A DNA stretch of 64,000 nt from Burkholderia sp. WAC0059 (GTDB taxonomy: Bacteria; Pseudomonadota; Gammaproteobacteria; Burkholderiales; Burkholderiaceae), in contig NZ_PNEO01000011.1 of the NCBI RefSeq assembly GCF_002870125.1, positions 124,001 through 188,000 of the forward strand, in the 5' to 3' direction. The number at the start of each line of letters is the position of its first letter. Position 1 is the stretch's first letter. Position numbers and translations under genes: made by a program. The notes under the pieces were generated by a model. That model ran no database searches and was not told the origin of the DNA. It worked only from the letters and a program-made list of their open reading frames with translations. Shown piece by piece: positions 41,394 to 49,524 of this stretch.

Positions 41394-43016
41394 TCAGACG
41401 CTGAAGCGGTTCAGCGTGTAGGCGCGGTAGGCGGCGACGAACGCGTCGAACGAACCGATCTCGTCGCGTTCGAGTTGAGTCTGTTCGTCGAGCGACTGGC
41501 GCGCGAGCGCCTCGAAGCGCTGCGTCGCGGCCGGGTCGAGCGGTCGCGACAGAAAATATTCGGCATGCCGCTCGCTTTGCGCGAGACCGAATTGCAGGAA
41601 GCCCTGCTGCCGCTCGCGCATCGTCTGCAGCACGCGCGCCGACGGCGTGAGCGAAGCGTCGGCGAGCTTCGCGCGCTGCCCGGCCACGGCGCGCGCGTGA
41701 TCGTCGCCGCCGCGCAGCGCGTCGAGCACGGCGGCGGTCCGGTCGATCTTTTCGAACAGCTCGTCGGCCCACTCGCGCATCGGAATGCTCCGGCCGTCGC
41801 GCGTCAGTTCCAGACCCGGCCGTCGTCCCTCCATCGTGACGCGGCCGAAGTTCTCGTTCGCCTGCGCGTAGGCCTGCGCGGGCAGCGGCGGGCTGTCGTC
41901 GAGCGCGCACGCGAGCAGATAGGCGTCGAGAAAACGCGCCGTGCCGAGCGCGATGCCGGTGGGCTCGAACGGATCGATGTCCATGCAGCGCACTTCCACG
42001 TATTGCACGCCGCGCGCCGCCAGCGCGTGCAGCGGCCGTTCGCCCGGATGCGTGACGCGCTTCGGGCGGATCGTCGAGTAGAACTCGTTTTCGATCTGCA
42101 GCACGTTCGTGTTGAGCTGGACCCATTCGCCGTCGCGGTGCGTGCCGATCGCCTCGTACGGCGGATAGGGCCGGCTGACGGCCTGCGCGAGCGCGTCGAG
42201 GTAGCCCGGCAGCGTATCGTAGTCGGCATGCAGCGCGGACTGGCCCGTCGTGTTCGAATAGCCGAGATCGCTCATCCGCAGGCTCGTCGCATACGGGCGA
42301 TAGAACGTGTCGGCGTCGAAGATTTCGAGCGTGTGCGCACGGCCGCGCAGGAACCGCGCGTCGAGCGCCGGCGACGCGCCGAACAGGTACATGAGCAGCC
42401 AGCTCGTGCGGCGGAAATTGCGGATCAGCGCGAAGTAACGCTCGGACTGATAGTCGGTCAGCGTGGCCGTGGACTGCTGGTCCGCATGCAGCATGCGCCA
42501 GACTTCCTCGTCAAGCGAGTAGTTATAGTGGATGCCCGCGATGCACTGCATCGTGCGGCCGTAGCGCAGCGCGAGGCCGACGCGATAGACGTGCTTGAGC
42601 CGGCCGATGTTCGAGTTGCCGTAATCGGCGATCGGGATGCCGTCGTCGGTGTCGGGCAGAAGGCCCGGCATCGACGCGTTCCAGAGAATTTCGCCGTCGC
42701 GCGCGAGCACCGCGTAGACGTAGCGATGAAGCTCGTCGAGTTCTTCCAGCGTGGCGGATGCGTCGCGCGCGGCCGACGTGATGATTTCAAGGAGTGCTTC
42801 AGAATAATCGGTGGTCAACGACGCATGCACGAGCGCCGAGCCGAGCGCCGCCGGATGCGGCGTCAGCGCGAGACGGCCGTCGTGCGTCACCCGCAGGCTT
42901 TCCTTTTCGATGCCGCGCAGGCCGCGCACGAGCACGTCGCGCTGCGGCCCGGCGCTCAGCACGGAAAGTCGCTGCGAAAGCACGTCGTTCGTGCGGTTAG
43001 AGATCGTGTCAGACAT
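41394..43016 (-). CDS. gshA: Glutamate-cysteine ligase
   Basis: The enzyme makes gamma-glutamylcysteine, the first step of glutathione synthesis. The 540-residue protein resembles the proteobacterial GshA type: GIEKESLRVTHDGRLALTPHPAALGSAL in overlapping parts, HYNYSLDEEVWRM, and RYVEVRCMDIDP-like VQYVEVRCMDIDPFEPTG. It starts MSDTISNRTNDVLSQRL. It is separate from the YbdK-type ligase in the same window. Nothing unusual is seen in the catalytic motifs. Confidence 0.94.
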   Translation of the reverse strand: MSDTISNRTNDVLSQRLSVLSAGPQRDVLVRGLRGIEKESLRVTHDGRLALTPHPAALGSALVHASLTTDYSEALLEIITSAARDASATLEELDELHRYVYAVLARDGEILWNASMPGLLPDTDDGIPIADYGNSNIGRLKHVYRVGLALRYGRTMQCIAGIHYNYSLDEEVWRMLHADQQSTATLTDYQSERYFALIRNFRRTSWLLMYLFGASPALDARFLRGRAHTLEIFDADTFYRPYATSLRMSDLGYSNTTGQSALHADYDTLPGYLDALAQAVSRPYPPYEAIGTHRDGEWVQLNTNVLQIENEFYSTIRPKRVTHPGERPLHALAARGVQYVEVRCMDIDPFEPTGIALGTARFLDAYLLACALDDSPPLPAQAYAQANENFGRVTMEGRRPGLELTRDGRSIPMREWADELFEKIDRTAAVLDALRGGDDHARAVAGQRAKLADASLTPSARVLQTMRERQQGFLQFGLAQSERHAEYFLSRPLDPAATQRFEALARQSLDEQTQLERDEIGSFDAFVAAYRAYTLNRFSV

Positions 43017-43223
43017 TGAGACGGATTAAGCGCGTGTCGGCCGCGCGGCGATGCGCGCGAACCGGAGTGATTTTTCGGTAGCGGGCACTTTAACATCTCG
43101 TCACGAGACCTGCTTGAGGCCCTCCGGACAGGGGGCGGGCGCACTGGACGGCAGGTGCGGGCGCACACACGAGGGGCGATGGCGAGGATGGATCGGCCGG
43201 ACGAACGCCGAAATTTCCTGTCG

Positions 43224-44183
43224 CTATCCGCCGCGGGCGGCGCCGGCGCGATCGGCGATCTCGTTCCACAAATGCATGGCGGCATAGGCGCGCCACGGCC
43301 GCCAGGCGTCGGTGCGCACGCGTTGCCCCGCCGCGCGTCCGAGCATCGGGTCGCGTGCCGCGATGGCCTGCACGAGCACGAGGTCCGAGGCCGGCCACGC
43401 GTCGGGGTCGCGCCATGCGCGCATCGCGACGTATTCGACCGTCCACGGGCCGATGCCGGGCAAGGCGAGCAGTTTCGCGCGCAGGTCGGTCAGGTCGCGC
43501 CGCGTCTCGTCCGTCGTGACGCCGCTATCGTTGGCCGGGTCGATTCCGTCGATCGGCAGCGCACCCGTGGCGACCGCCTGCGCGAAGCCCTGCAGCGCGG
43601 CGACGCGCCGGCCCGGCATGCCGATGGCGGCAAGATCGGCGCCGGCGAGCGCGGCGGGCGTGGGGAATAGCGAGGCGGTGCCGGCGGGGAAACCTTCGAC
43701 GGGACGACCGGCTCGCCCGACGAGACGCCCGACGATCGTCGTCGCGGCCTTCACGCTGATCTGCTGGCCGACGATGGCGCGCACCACCAGTTCGAAACCG
43801 GACCATGCGCCGGGCACGCGCAGCCCCGGCGCGGCCTCGACGAGCGGCGCAAGCCACGGGTCCGAACCGAGATGCGCGGCGATGGCCGCGGGCTCGGCAT
43901 GCAGGTCGAACAGGCGGGAGACCGGACCAACCAGCGCCGCGGCGTGGACGCTCGCGGGGCCTTCGACGGTCATGCCGAGGCAAGGGCGGCGGGGATGCCG
44001 GCGCACCGTCAGCATGCCGCTCGCGCCGGCCCATTCGATGGCGCGCCGCCAGGCGTTTGCCTCGACCGTCTCGACGCCCGGTATCGCGCGTCCGGCGAGA
44101 AAGCGCAGGACGCGGGGCCAGTCGTAGGGCGCCCGGAACGGCAGGTCGAGCGTGACGGCGCCCGGATGCGGCACGGTGTTCAA
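43224..44183 (-). CDS. alkA: DNA-3-methyladenine glycosylase II
   Basis: AlkA removes alkylated bases. The protein opens with the N-terminal AlkA domain (VTLDLPFRAPYDWPRVLRFLAGRAIPGVE in overlapping parts). It continues with the helix-hairpin-helix GGPW-type motif KLLALPGIGPWTVEYVAMRAW and a catalytic Asp in DAWPASDLVL. It has about 319 residues. The start is uncertain: the TTG at 44183 overlaps the ada stop codon as TTGA, and the GTG at 44174 (VPHPGAV) is an alternative; neither has a strong ribosome site. It forms a two-gene unit with ada. Confidence 0.9.
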   Translation of the reverse strand: MNTVPHPGAVTLDLPFRAPYDWPRVLRFLAGRAIPGVETVEANAWRRAIEWAGASGMLTVRRHPRRPCLGMTVEGPASVHAAALVGPVSRLFDLHAEPAAIAAHLGSDPWLAPLVEAAPGLRVPGAWSGFELVVRAIVGQQISVKAATTIVGRLVGRAGRPVEGFPAGTASLFPTPAALAGADLAAIGMPGRRVAALQGFAQAVATGALPIDGIDPANDSGVTTDETRRDLTDLRAKLLALPGIGPWTVEYVAMRAWRDPDAWPASDLVLVQAIAARDPMLGRAAGQRVRTDAWRPWRAYAAMHLWNEIADRAGAARGG

Positions 44184-45337
44184 GCGGCGGGTTCCGGCGC
44201 GATGACGCGCGGCGCGGCGGGGGAAGCGGCTTCGTCGCGGCGCGGCGTGTCGACGGCGTTCCCCGCTTCGTCCGCGTGCGCCAGACGATGCCGGCCGGCC
44301 TCCGCATCGAGCAAGGCCGCCTTGCGCGCGAGTCCCCAGCGATAGCCCGCCAGCGCGCCGCCCTTTTGCACGACGCGATGGCACGGAATGACGAGTGCGA
44401 CGGGGTTCGACGCGCAGGCGCTCGCGACCGCCCGAACCGCGCGCGGCATGCCGAGCGTTTCTGCGATCTGCGTGTAGCTGCGGGTTTCGCCGTACGGGAT
44501 GCGTTGCAATGCATCCCAGACGCGCTGCTGGAACGCCGTCGCCGCGAGGTCGAGCGGCAGGTCGAAGCGTTCGCGCCGGCCGCGCAGCCAGGCGTCGATC
44601 TGCGCGACGAACGGCGCGATGGCGTCCGCGTCTTCGGTGAGCCGCGCGTTCGCGAAATCGGCGTGGAGGTTTGCGACGAGCGCCTCGGCGTCGTCGCCGA
44701 ACGCGACCCGGCAAATGCCGTTGTCTGTCGCGGCGACGAGCACCTCGCCGAGCGGCGTACCCGCGACGGCATAGCGGATGGCGCGCCCCGCGCCCTTGCG
44801 GCGCCAGGCAGACGGGCTCATGCCGAGTTCCGCGCCGGCGCTCTGATAGAGCTGCGACGGCGAACCGAAGCCGGCGTCGGCGCTGGCCCGCGTGACGTTT
44901 TCGCCCTGCGCGAGCGCTTCGCGCAGGATCGCGCCGCGCCGGGCCGCCTGGTATTGGCGTGGCGACACGCCGAGCACGCGCTTGAAGAGTCGTTGCAGAT
45001 GGAATGGGCTCAAATGCACGGCGTCGCTCAACTGCGACAGCGTGAGGCGCCGCTGCGGATCGGCGTCGAGCGCCGCGCAGGCGCGCTGTACGACCTCGAA
45101 CTCGCGCGGCAATTGGCCGGGCCGGCAGCGCTTGCATTCTCGATAGCCGGCGGCGCGCGCGGCGTTGGTATCGGCGAAGAACTCGACGTTCTCGCGTCGC
45201 GGCTGCCGCGATGCACAGGACGGGCGGCAAAACACGCGGGTCGTGCGCACGCCGTAAAAGAACGCGCCGTCGGCCCGCGCGTCGCGACCGACGATGGCGC
45301 GCCAGCGATCGGCTTCGGTGGACCAGTCGGCATTCAT
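44180..45337 (-). CDS. ada: Bifunctional regulator and O6-methylguanine-DNA methyltransferase Ada
   Basis: Ada repairs methylphosphotriesters with its N-terminal zinc cysteine (Cys37, Cys41, Cys68 and Cys71), which turns it into an activator. It repairs O6-methylguanine with the C-terminal PCHRV cysteine (Cys319). Between them lies an AraC-type helix-turn-helix (LTLSQLSDAVHLSPFHLQRLFKRVLG in overlapping parts, residues about 98-180). At 385 residues it is slightly longer than E. coli Ada, with an extra Ala- and Pro-rich tail. It probably activates itself and the overlapping alkA. Confidence 0.95.
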   Translation of the reverse strand: MNADWSTEADRWRAIVGRDARADGAFFYGVRTTRVFCRPSCASRQPRRENVEFFADTNAARAAGYRECKRCRPGQLPREFEVVQRACAALDADPQRRLTLSQLSDAVHLSPFHLQRLFKRVLGVSPRQYQAARRGAILREALAQGENVTRASADAGFGSPSQLYQSAGAELGMSPSAWRRKGAGRAIRYAVAGTPLGEVLVAATDNGICRVAFGDDAEALVANLHADFANARLTEDADAIAPFVAQIDAWLRGRRERFDLPLDLAATAFQQRVWDALQRIPYGETRSYTQIAETLGMPRAVRAVASACASNPVALVIPCHRVVQKGGALAGYRWGLARKAALLDAEAGRHRLAHADEAGNAVDTPRRDEAASPAAPRVIAPEPAA

Positions 45338-45514
45338 CGCGGGGCTCCCTGTAATAGCGCTGTCGATGCCTTCACTGTAGCCGCCAGGCGTCGCGTGAGC
45401 ATGCCGGATCTTGCGCTTTCATTGGTGGCCAGATCGCGCCGCGTCGCTTGCCGGAAGTGGATCGGCCGAGGTGCGACAAATTGGCACAATTACGGGTTTT
45501 CCCTTAAAAAAACA

Positions 45515-45543
45515 TTGCGATGCATCAGGCCGCTGTGTATAGT
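45515..45543 (+). promoter_or_regulatory. Promoter of a small RNA
   Basis: TTGCGA at 45515-45520, a 17-base spacer and TATAGT at 45538-45543 form a good sigma-70 promoter. The expected start point is near 45550, directly upstream of a short transcript ending in a terminator. Confidence 0.65.
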
Positions 45544-45549
45544 CACTTC

Positions 45550-45611
45550 TGTCTCCTCCATGTCTCCTCCTGATATGGATTAAGCCCGCTCTAGTTAGCG
45601 GGCTTTTTTTC
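45550..45611 (+). ncRNA. Candidate small RNA with two anti-Shine-Dalgarno motifs
   Basis: A transcript of about 62 nt is bounded by the promoter above and a 9-bp terminator AAGCCCGCT/AGCGGGCTT (45582-45605) followed by seven T residues. The 5' part carries two identical TCTCCTCC motifs at 45552-45559 and 45563-45570, complementary to ribosome-binding sites. No open reading frame of useful length fits. Small RNAs with exposed CUCCUCC motifs repress many messages in alpha- and betaproteobacteria. Its place in a named family is not established here. Confidence 0.6.
45582..45610 (+). terminator. Terminator of the small RNA
   Basis: The perfect 9-bp stem AAGCCCGCT/AGCGGGCTT with a CTAGTT loop runs into seven T residues. 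It could also serve the convergent yaeQ transcript, but the T-tract is on the plus strand. Confidence 0.85.
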
Positions 45612-45668
45612 GTCCAGGCTTTTGGCACTGCCGCCGGCGCTTCGTCCGGCTGGCTGTTTCCTCCGCCT

Positions 45669-46223
45669 TCAGACTCGCTCTGGCGCCTTGAACACGGTCC
45701 ACTCGATCGCAACGGGTTCCGTGCTCGCGCTGCCGAGCCACGCCGCGCCGTCCTGGACCGTGCACTGCAGACGCATCGTGCGTTCCGCCAGCGCACCGAG
45801 TTCCGCCGCCACCGGCTCGCCGAGCGACCACACCGTGACGTTGCGCAGCCGTTCGACCTTGTTGCGCACGCCCTGCCACCAGATGTCCGACGCGCGTCCG
45901 CCGTAGGCGATCACGACGACCTCGTTCGCGCGTCCGCTTGCTCGCGCGATGCGCCGCTCGTCGGGCTGGCCGACCTCGATCCACGTTTCGATCGCGCCCG
46001 TCAGGTCCTTGCGCCAGAGGTCGGGCTCGTCCGTGTCCGAGAGCCCCTTGCAGAATTCGAGCCGCTCGTGCGCGAAAAGCGCGAATGCGGCGATGCGCAC
46101 CATCATCCGCTCGTCGGTTTCCGAGGGATGACGCGCGATGGTCAGCGCATGGTCGGCGTAATAGTGCCGGTCCATGTCGGCGATCTGGAGTTCCGCCTTG
46201 TAGATGGTCGATTTGAGAGCCAT
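45669..46223 (-). CDS. yaeQ: YaeQ family protein
   Basis: The 184-residue protein MALKSTIYKAELQIADMDRH is a typical YaeQ start, and the HYYADHALTIARHPSETDERMM segment follows. The fold is a PD-(D/E)XK nuclease-like one. YaeQ was proposed to suppress loss of RfaH, but its biochemical role is not known. The ATG at 46223 is chosen; the frame is open far upstream with no family resemblance. It is convergent with the small RNA gene. Confidence 0.92.
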   Translation of the reverse strand: MALKSTIYKAELQIADMDRHYYADHALTIARHPSETDERMMVRIAAFALFAHERLEFCKGLSDTDEPDLWRKDLTGAIETWIEVGQPDERRIARASGRANEVVVIAYGGRASDIWWQGVRNKVERLRNVTVWSLGEPVAAELGALAERTMRLQCTVQDGAAWLGSASTEPVAIEWTVFKAPERV

Positions 46224-46690
46224 GCCCTGTCCGGAGCCCGCGCTGATACGGGCGGTTGATGAAAATCGTCGGCCTGTCGGCGGTTTCCCGCAACCGGGGA
46301 CCCTATGCCGGCGAGGCGCGCGACATGATAGCGAACTTTGCAATCCGCACATGATGTGCCGTGCGGAACGCTTTCCGCCCCGTCGTGCCGACGATGGTTC
46401 TCCATTCGGATGGACGGCGGCCTGATCGCTGGCCGTGTTGCGGAGTTCTTGATCGGGATGGCTGAATTTCCGTCCGTCCGTCGATTGTGCCGGTCGCGCC
46501 GGTCGGCACTGTACTTGCGGTATGTGTCCCGAGACGGTTTCACGCCGATCGGCGTGGGTCTGTTCGCCGCTGCCCGGAAAAAGACGGCTGCCGGAGCCGG
46601 ATTTGCACGGCGGGACGACCCGATGCGCCCGGTCCGGTCGCCGCCGATGTGAGTAAGCATTCGCGCACCGTGCAATCTGTCGCGCGACGA
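46224..46690. other. Intergenic region upstream of yaeQ
   Basis: I see no supported gene in these 470 bases; the open frames have no family resemblance or ribosome sites. It should contain the yaeQ promoter on the minus strand. Confidence 0.3.
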
Positions 46691-46731
46691 CTACAATAGA
46701 AACTCCACTCCTTGACTGCCAGGAGGCCATT

Positions 46732-46896
46732 GTGATTGATCACGTAATACTCGGCGCATTTCTGGTCGTGCCTCTGCTGATCGTGGTGTTCCTGTTCTCC
46801 GATGAAATCATCGAGGAGCACAGGCAGCGTCTCGAGGATCGCGAGCATCATCATGCCGACTGGCGCCATCCGCTGCGCCGGCTCCTGCATCATTGA
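46732..46896 (+). CDS. 54-residue single-span membrane protein with a His-rich tail
   Basis: A perfect AGGAGG ribosome site at 46721-46726 precedes a GTG at 46732 that opens 54 codons. The product has one membrane span (residues 5-22, VILGAFLVVPLLIVVFLF). A highly charged cytoplasmic-type tail follows with eight histidines in the whole protein, including EHHHADWRHPLRRLLHH at the end. A TACAAT at 46692-46697 may be the -10. I know no family name. It stands alone, 160 bases before the convergent effector-like gene. Small size, strong ribosome site and clean topology argue it is real. Confidence 0.7.
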   Translation: MIDHVILGAFLVVPLLIVVFLFSDEIIEEHRQRLEDREHHHADWRHPLRRLLHH

Positions 46897-47054
46897 ACCA
46901 CTTCACCCGCCCGGCGAGGCGCGCCGCGAACCGGTTTTTTTACCGGTGTGTCGTGCGCAAACGGGTTGCCGGGGTGAAGCCGGTGGTCGTCCGGCAGGGC
47001 GGACGTTACCTGTCGGGATGGCGTTCGGCCCGAGCGGGCGAGCCGGTTCGGGTT

Positions 47055-48050
47055 TCAGTCGGACAACCGGGACTTCTCGGGCCAGCCCCTCTCGGGATCG
47101 TATTTGGCGACGTCTTTCGTGCCATGACGCCTGATGGCTTCCTGGTCTTTGACCGATAGCTCGGCGATCGGCACGCTGAGTCCGCGCGTCGTGATGATCT
47201 CGGTTCCGTTGTTGGTCGTTGCGATCTCCGTGAGCCGGCCGGTCGACATACTTCTTACCAACTCCCTACTCGTCGGCGTCAATGGCCTCTCCACCGGATC
47301 CGGGCTCTCCTCTGGATTCGGGAGCGTATTCAAATGAGTCAATGCGCCGACAGGACTGTTGACCCCTTCGTGCGGTCCCAGATCTTTCGCGTTGGACGTG
47401 ACGCTGTTGAGTTCGCGCAGAAACGCCTCCTGATGGCCGCTGTTTTTACGGTCCGCAATGAGGGCCTCCCGGGTGGTCAAATAGGCCTGCAATCCGGTTT
47501 CAATGAGCTCCAGCAGGCGCTGTTTTTCGTCGTCCGCGAACTGGTCGTTTTTCCCGATCGCGTTGGCTCGCTGCTGTGCGAGCCGGACAAAGCGATCCGT
47601 CCAGCGCCTGAAATCTTTTTCCGTGTCGTTGCCTGACACGAACTCGTTGAGGTTCTCTCTCTCGGCGAGATACGACATCCGGTGTACCTGGGCCATGTTT
47701 TTATCCCGCAAACCGGGTTTTTCGACCGAAAGCGGGCCGCTGGGACCCCGGTTCATGTTATGGGTCCGGATCGCGGCTTCCCTGGATTCCTCGGTGAAGG
47801 TCGGGCGTTCCCGCAGGCCTTCGGGGAGTGTCTCCCGCGAGGCCCTGTGGAGGTCGCGTGCAGGCACAGGCACGGGCGGGAGGTTGGCCAGCCTCGGAGA
47901 AGAAGAAATATCGCCCATTGAACGGGGCTTCTTCAATTTCGCATTTCGTGACGACGGCGAGCGGCTTGTCGAGGTCTCGTCCGTCGGTGGGGAGTTCACC
48001 GTCCGGTCGGCATGCGACGGGAACGTAGTGGCTCTTGTTTCGCGAGGCAT
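47055..48050 (-). CDS. Orphan hydrophilic protein, possible type III effector
   Basis: The 331-residue protein matches no family I recognise. The first 60 residues are rich in Ser, Thr, Pro and Arg with little hydrophobicity (TSTSRSPSSRN, RSMGDISSSPRL), as in type III secretion signals. The middle (about 120-230) looks helical, with RRWTDRFVRLAQQRANAIG and EKQRLLELIETGLQ. There is no signal peptide or membrane span. The ATG at 48050 follows AAAGGAT. Base composition appears less GC-rich than the neighbours, which suggests transfer. A near-match to an hrp_II box lies upstream. Function unknown. Confidence 0.75.
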   Translation of the reverse strand: MPRETRATTFPSHADRTVNSPPTDETSTSRSPSSRNAKLKKPRSMGDISSSPRLANLPPVPVPARDLHRASRETLPEGLRERPTFTEESREAAIRTHNMNRGPSGPLSVEKPGLRDKNMAQVHRMSYLAERENLNEFVSGNDTEKDFRRWTDRFVRLAQQRANAIGKNDQFADDEKQRLLELIETGLQAYLTTREALIADRKNSGHQEAFLRELNSVTSNAKDLGPHEGVNSPVGALTHLNTLPNPEESPDPVERPLTPTSRELVRSMSTGRLTEIATTNNGTEIITTRGLSVPIAELSVKDQEAIRRHGTKDVAKYDPERGWPEKSRLSD

Positions 48051-48080
48051 CGTAGCGATCCTTTCGGGGCAGGGGCTTTC

Positions 48081-48142
48081 ACGTTAGAAAGCGGATGTGT
48101 CTTTTCCGCTACCTGCTGCGATGAACCGTACGAAAAAGCGAA
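48081..48142 (-). promoter_or_regulatory. Imperfect hrp_II-type promoter before the effector-like gene
   Basis: On the minus strand TTCG (48142-48139), 16 bases, then ATCG (48122-48119) is one mismatch from the HrpB-controlled hrp_II box TTCG-N16-TTCG. A YANNNT match, TAACGT (48086-48081), follows after 32 bases, the expected distance for the -10. The match is suggestive only. Confidence 0.3.
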
Positions 48143-48495
48143 GACGCGAGCGCCGGAGTCTTGATGAAATCGTTTTTTCGCGGCGAGCGGCCCCCTGATT
48201 CCGATGAGGCCGTGCGATGGGAACGGTGCAAGTACGTCCCGGCGGGCGCCGGGACGTCTGCGTTTGTCTGTCTCCGAATCCGTCCCGGATTTGTCCGGAT
48301 CCCGGACAGGGGACGACGGGGAAGGAAGGGGTCTCCTCGGCGCGTTGTTCGTGTTCGATCGACTGTCGTATCGGTAAGCGCCGTTTCACCGGATGATGCC
48401 GCAAAGTCGTCGCGGCGACGCTTGTGGAAAGCCCCAATAAGGCCCGGCAAACAGGCCGCTCGCCGAAGCTTGGGCGATAACGGCGACGGCAGGTA
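48143..48495. other. Intergenic region between the bestrophin and effector-like genes
   Basis: I see no supported gene here. Several short frames on both strands lack ribosome sites and family resemblance. Confidence 0.3.
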
Positions 48496-49416
48496 TCACG
48501 TCAGTTGATACCGCCGTCCCGGCGTCGCGTCCTCCGGTATGGCCTCGCCGCACAATTCGAGCGTCGAGCGCTCGATGGTCCGCGTCATCGCGTCGAGGGC
48601 CAGGTTGTTGGGCGCGAAGCCGAACGGATCGGCGATGTCGCTCGCGATCGCCTCGAGCGCGATCATCGTGTAGGACACGAAGAGGCTGATGAGCGGCGTC
48701 GCGATGCCGATGGAGTCGACGAGACCGAACGGCAGCAGCAGGCAGTAGGCGTAGACCGTCCGGTGCAGCAGCACGCCGTAGGAAAACGGAATGGGCGTCG
48801 ACAGGATGCGCTCGCACCCGCCCACGATCGTACCGAGTTCGGCGAGCTGGGCGTCGAACATCCAGAGCTGGGTGTCCGAAATGCCGCCCGCGCGCTGCAA
48901 CCCGGCGAGGCGCCGTCGCATGTCGTCGAGCAGCTCGACCGGGCGATAGTGACTTTCGAGCAGCGCTTGCGCACGCGCCTCGCCGAGCAGGCGCGCGAAA
49001 TCGGCCGACGGGTCCGAGCCGCGTAGCTGATGCTTGAGCGCGCAGGCGAACGCGTTCAGCTCCCGCACGAAGACCGCGCGGTCGAACCGGGCCGGATCGG
49101 CGGGTGCGTAATGGAGCGCCTGCGAGGTCAGCGTGCGCGCGGCGATCAGCAGGTTGCCCCACAGGTGCCGCGCCTCGCGGTAGCGCTCGTAGCTGGCGTT
49201 GTTGCGAAACGCGAGGAAGATCGTGAGCGCCACGCCGCATAGCGTCATCGGCGTCGGGTTCAGCGTGATCCGCTGGTTGAGGATGTGTCCGTGCGTGGCG
49301 GTCGCCGCTGCGCTCACGAGCGCCATGACGGCGAGTTGCGGAAGGATCGACCGAAGCACCGAGCCGTCCCAGATGAACAGCATGCGCAGCCAGTTCTGCG
49401 GGGGTCTGACGATCAT
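48496..49416 (-). CDS. Bestrophin-family membrane channel protein (UPF0187/YneE)
   Basis: The 306-residue protein opens MIVRPPQNWLRMLFIWDGSVL, the conserved N-terminal segment of bacterial bestrophins. It contains FLAFRNNASYERYREARHLWGNL, the central signature. Four hydrophobic helices are visible. Bacterial bestrophins studied so far form pentameric cation channels, while animal members conduct chloride. The gene is downstream of the FdhF-like gene on the same strand, 108 bases away. Its physiological role is unknown. Confidence 0.93.
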   Translation of the reverse strand: MIVRPPQNWLRMLFIWDGSVLRSILPQLAVMALVSAAATATHGHILNQRITLNPTPMTLCGVALTIFLAFRNNASYERYREARHLWGNLLIAARTLTSQALHYAPADPARFDRAVFVRELNAFACALKHQLRGSDPSADFARLLGEARAQALLESHYRPVELLDDMRRRLAGLQRAGGISDTQLWMFDAQLAELGTIVGGCERILSTPIPFSYGVLLHRTVYAYCLLLPFGLVDSIGIATPLISLFVSYTMIALEAIASDIADPFGFAPNNLALDAMTRTIERSTLELCGEAIPEDATPGRRYQLT

Positions 49417-49524
49417 GACGGATGGGTGGGCGAATCGGTGCGAATGAGGTTATCGGATGAGTTCGCGCCCGGCGGCGCGGTCTCGCCGCGCGCGCCGGGC
49501 GTGGCGGCCGTGGCCGCCGTCGCG

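Noticed and set aside
43224..45230. An apparent AlkA-Ada fusion in one long frame
   Set aside because: The part over ada is out of frame with the real Ada protein, whose zinc cysteines and PCHRV are in the other frame. The two genes overlap only by TTGA.
46338..46652. A 104-codon plus-strand frame upstream of the 54-residue membrane protein
   Set aside because: No ribosome site and an Arg-rich composition without structure; the downstream small gene has far better signals.
46940..46965. ACCGGT-T-rich-ACCGGT as a terminator after the 54-residue protein gene
   Set aside because: The T-run lies in the loop rather than after the stem, so it does not fit an intrinsic terminator.
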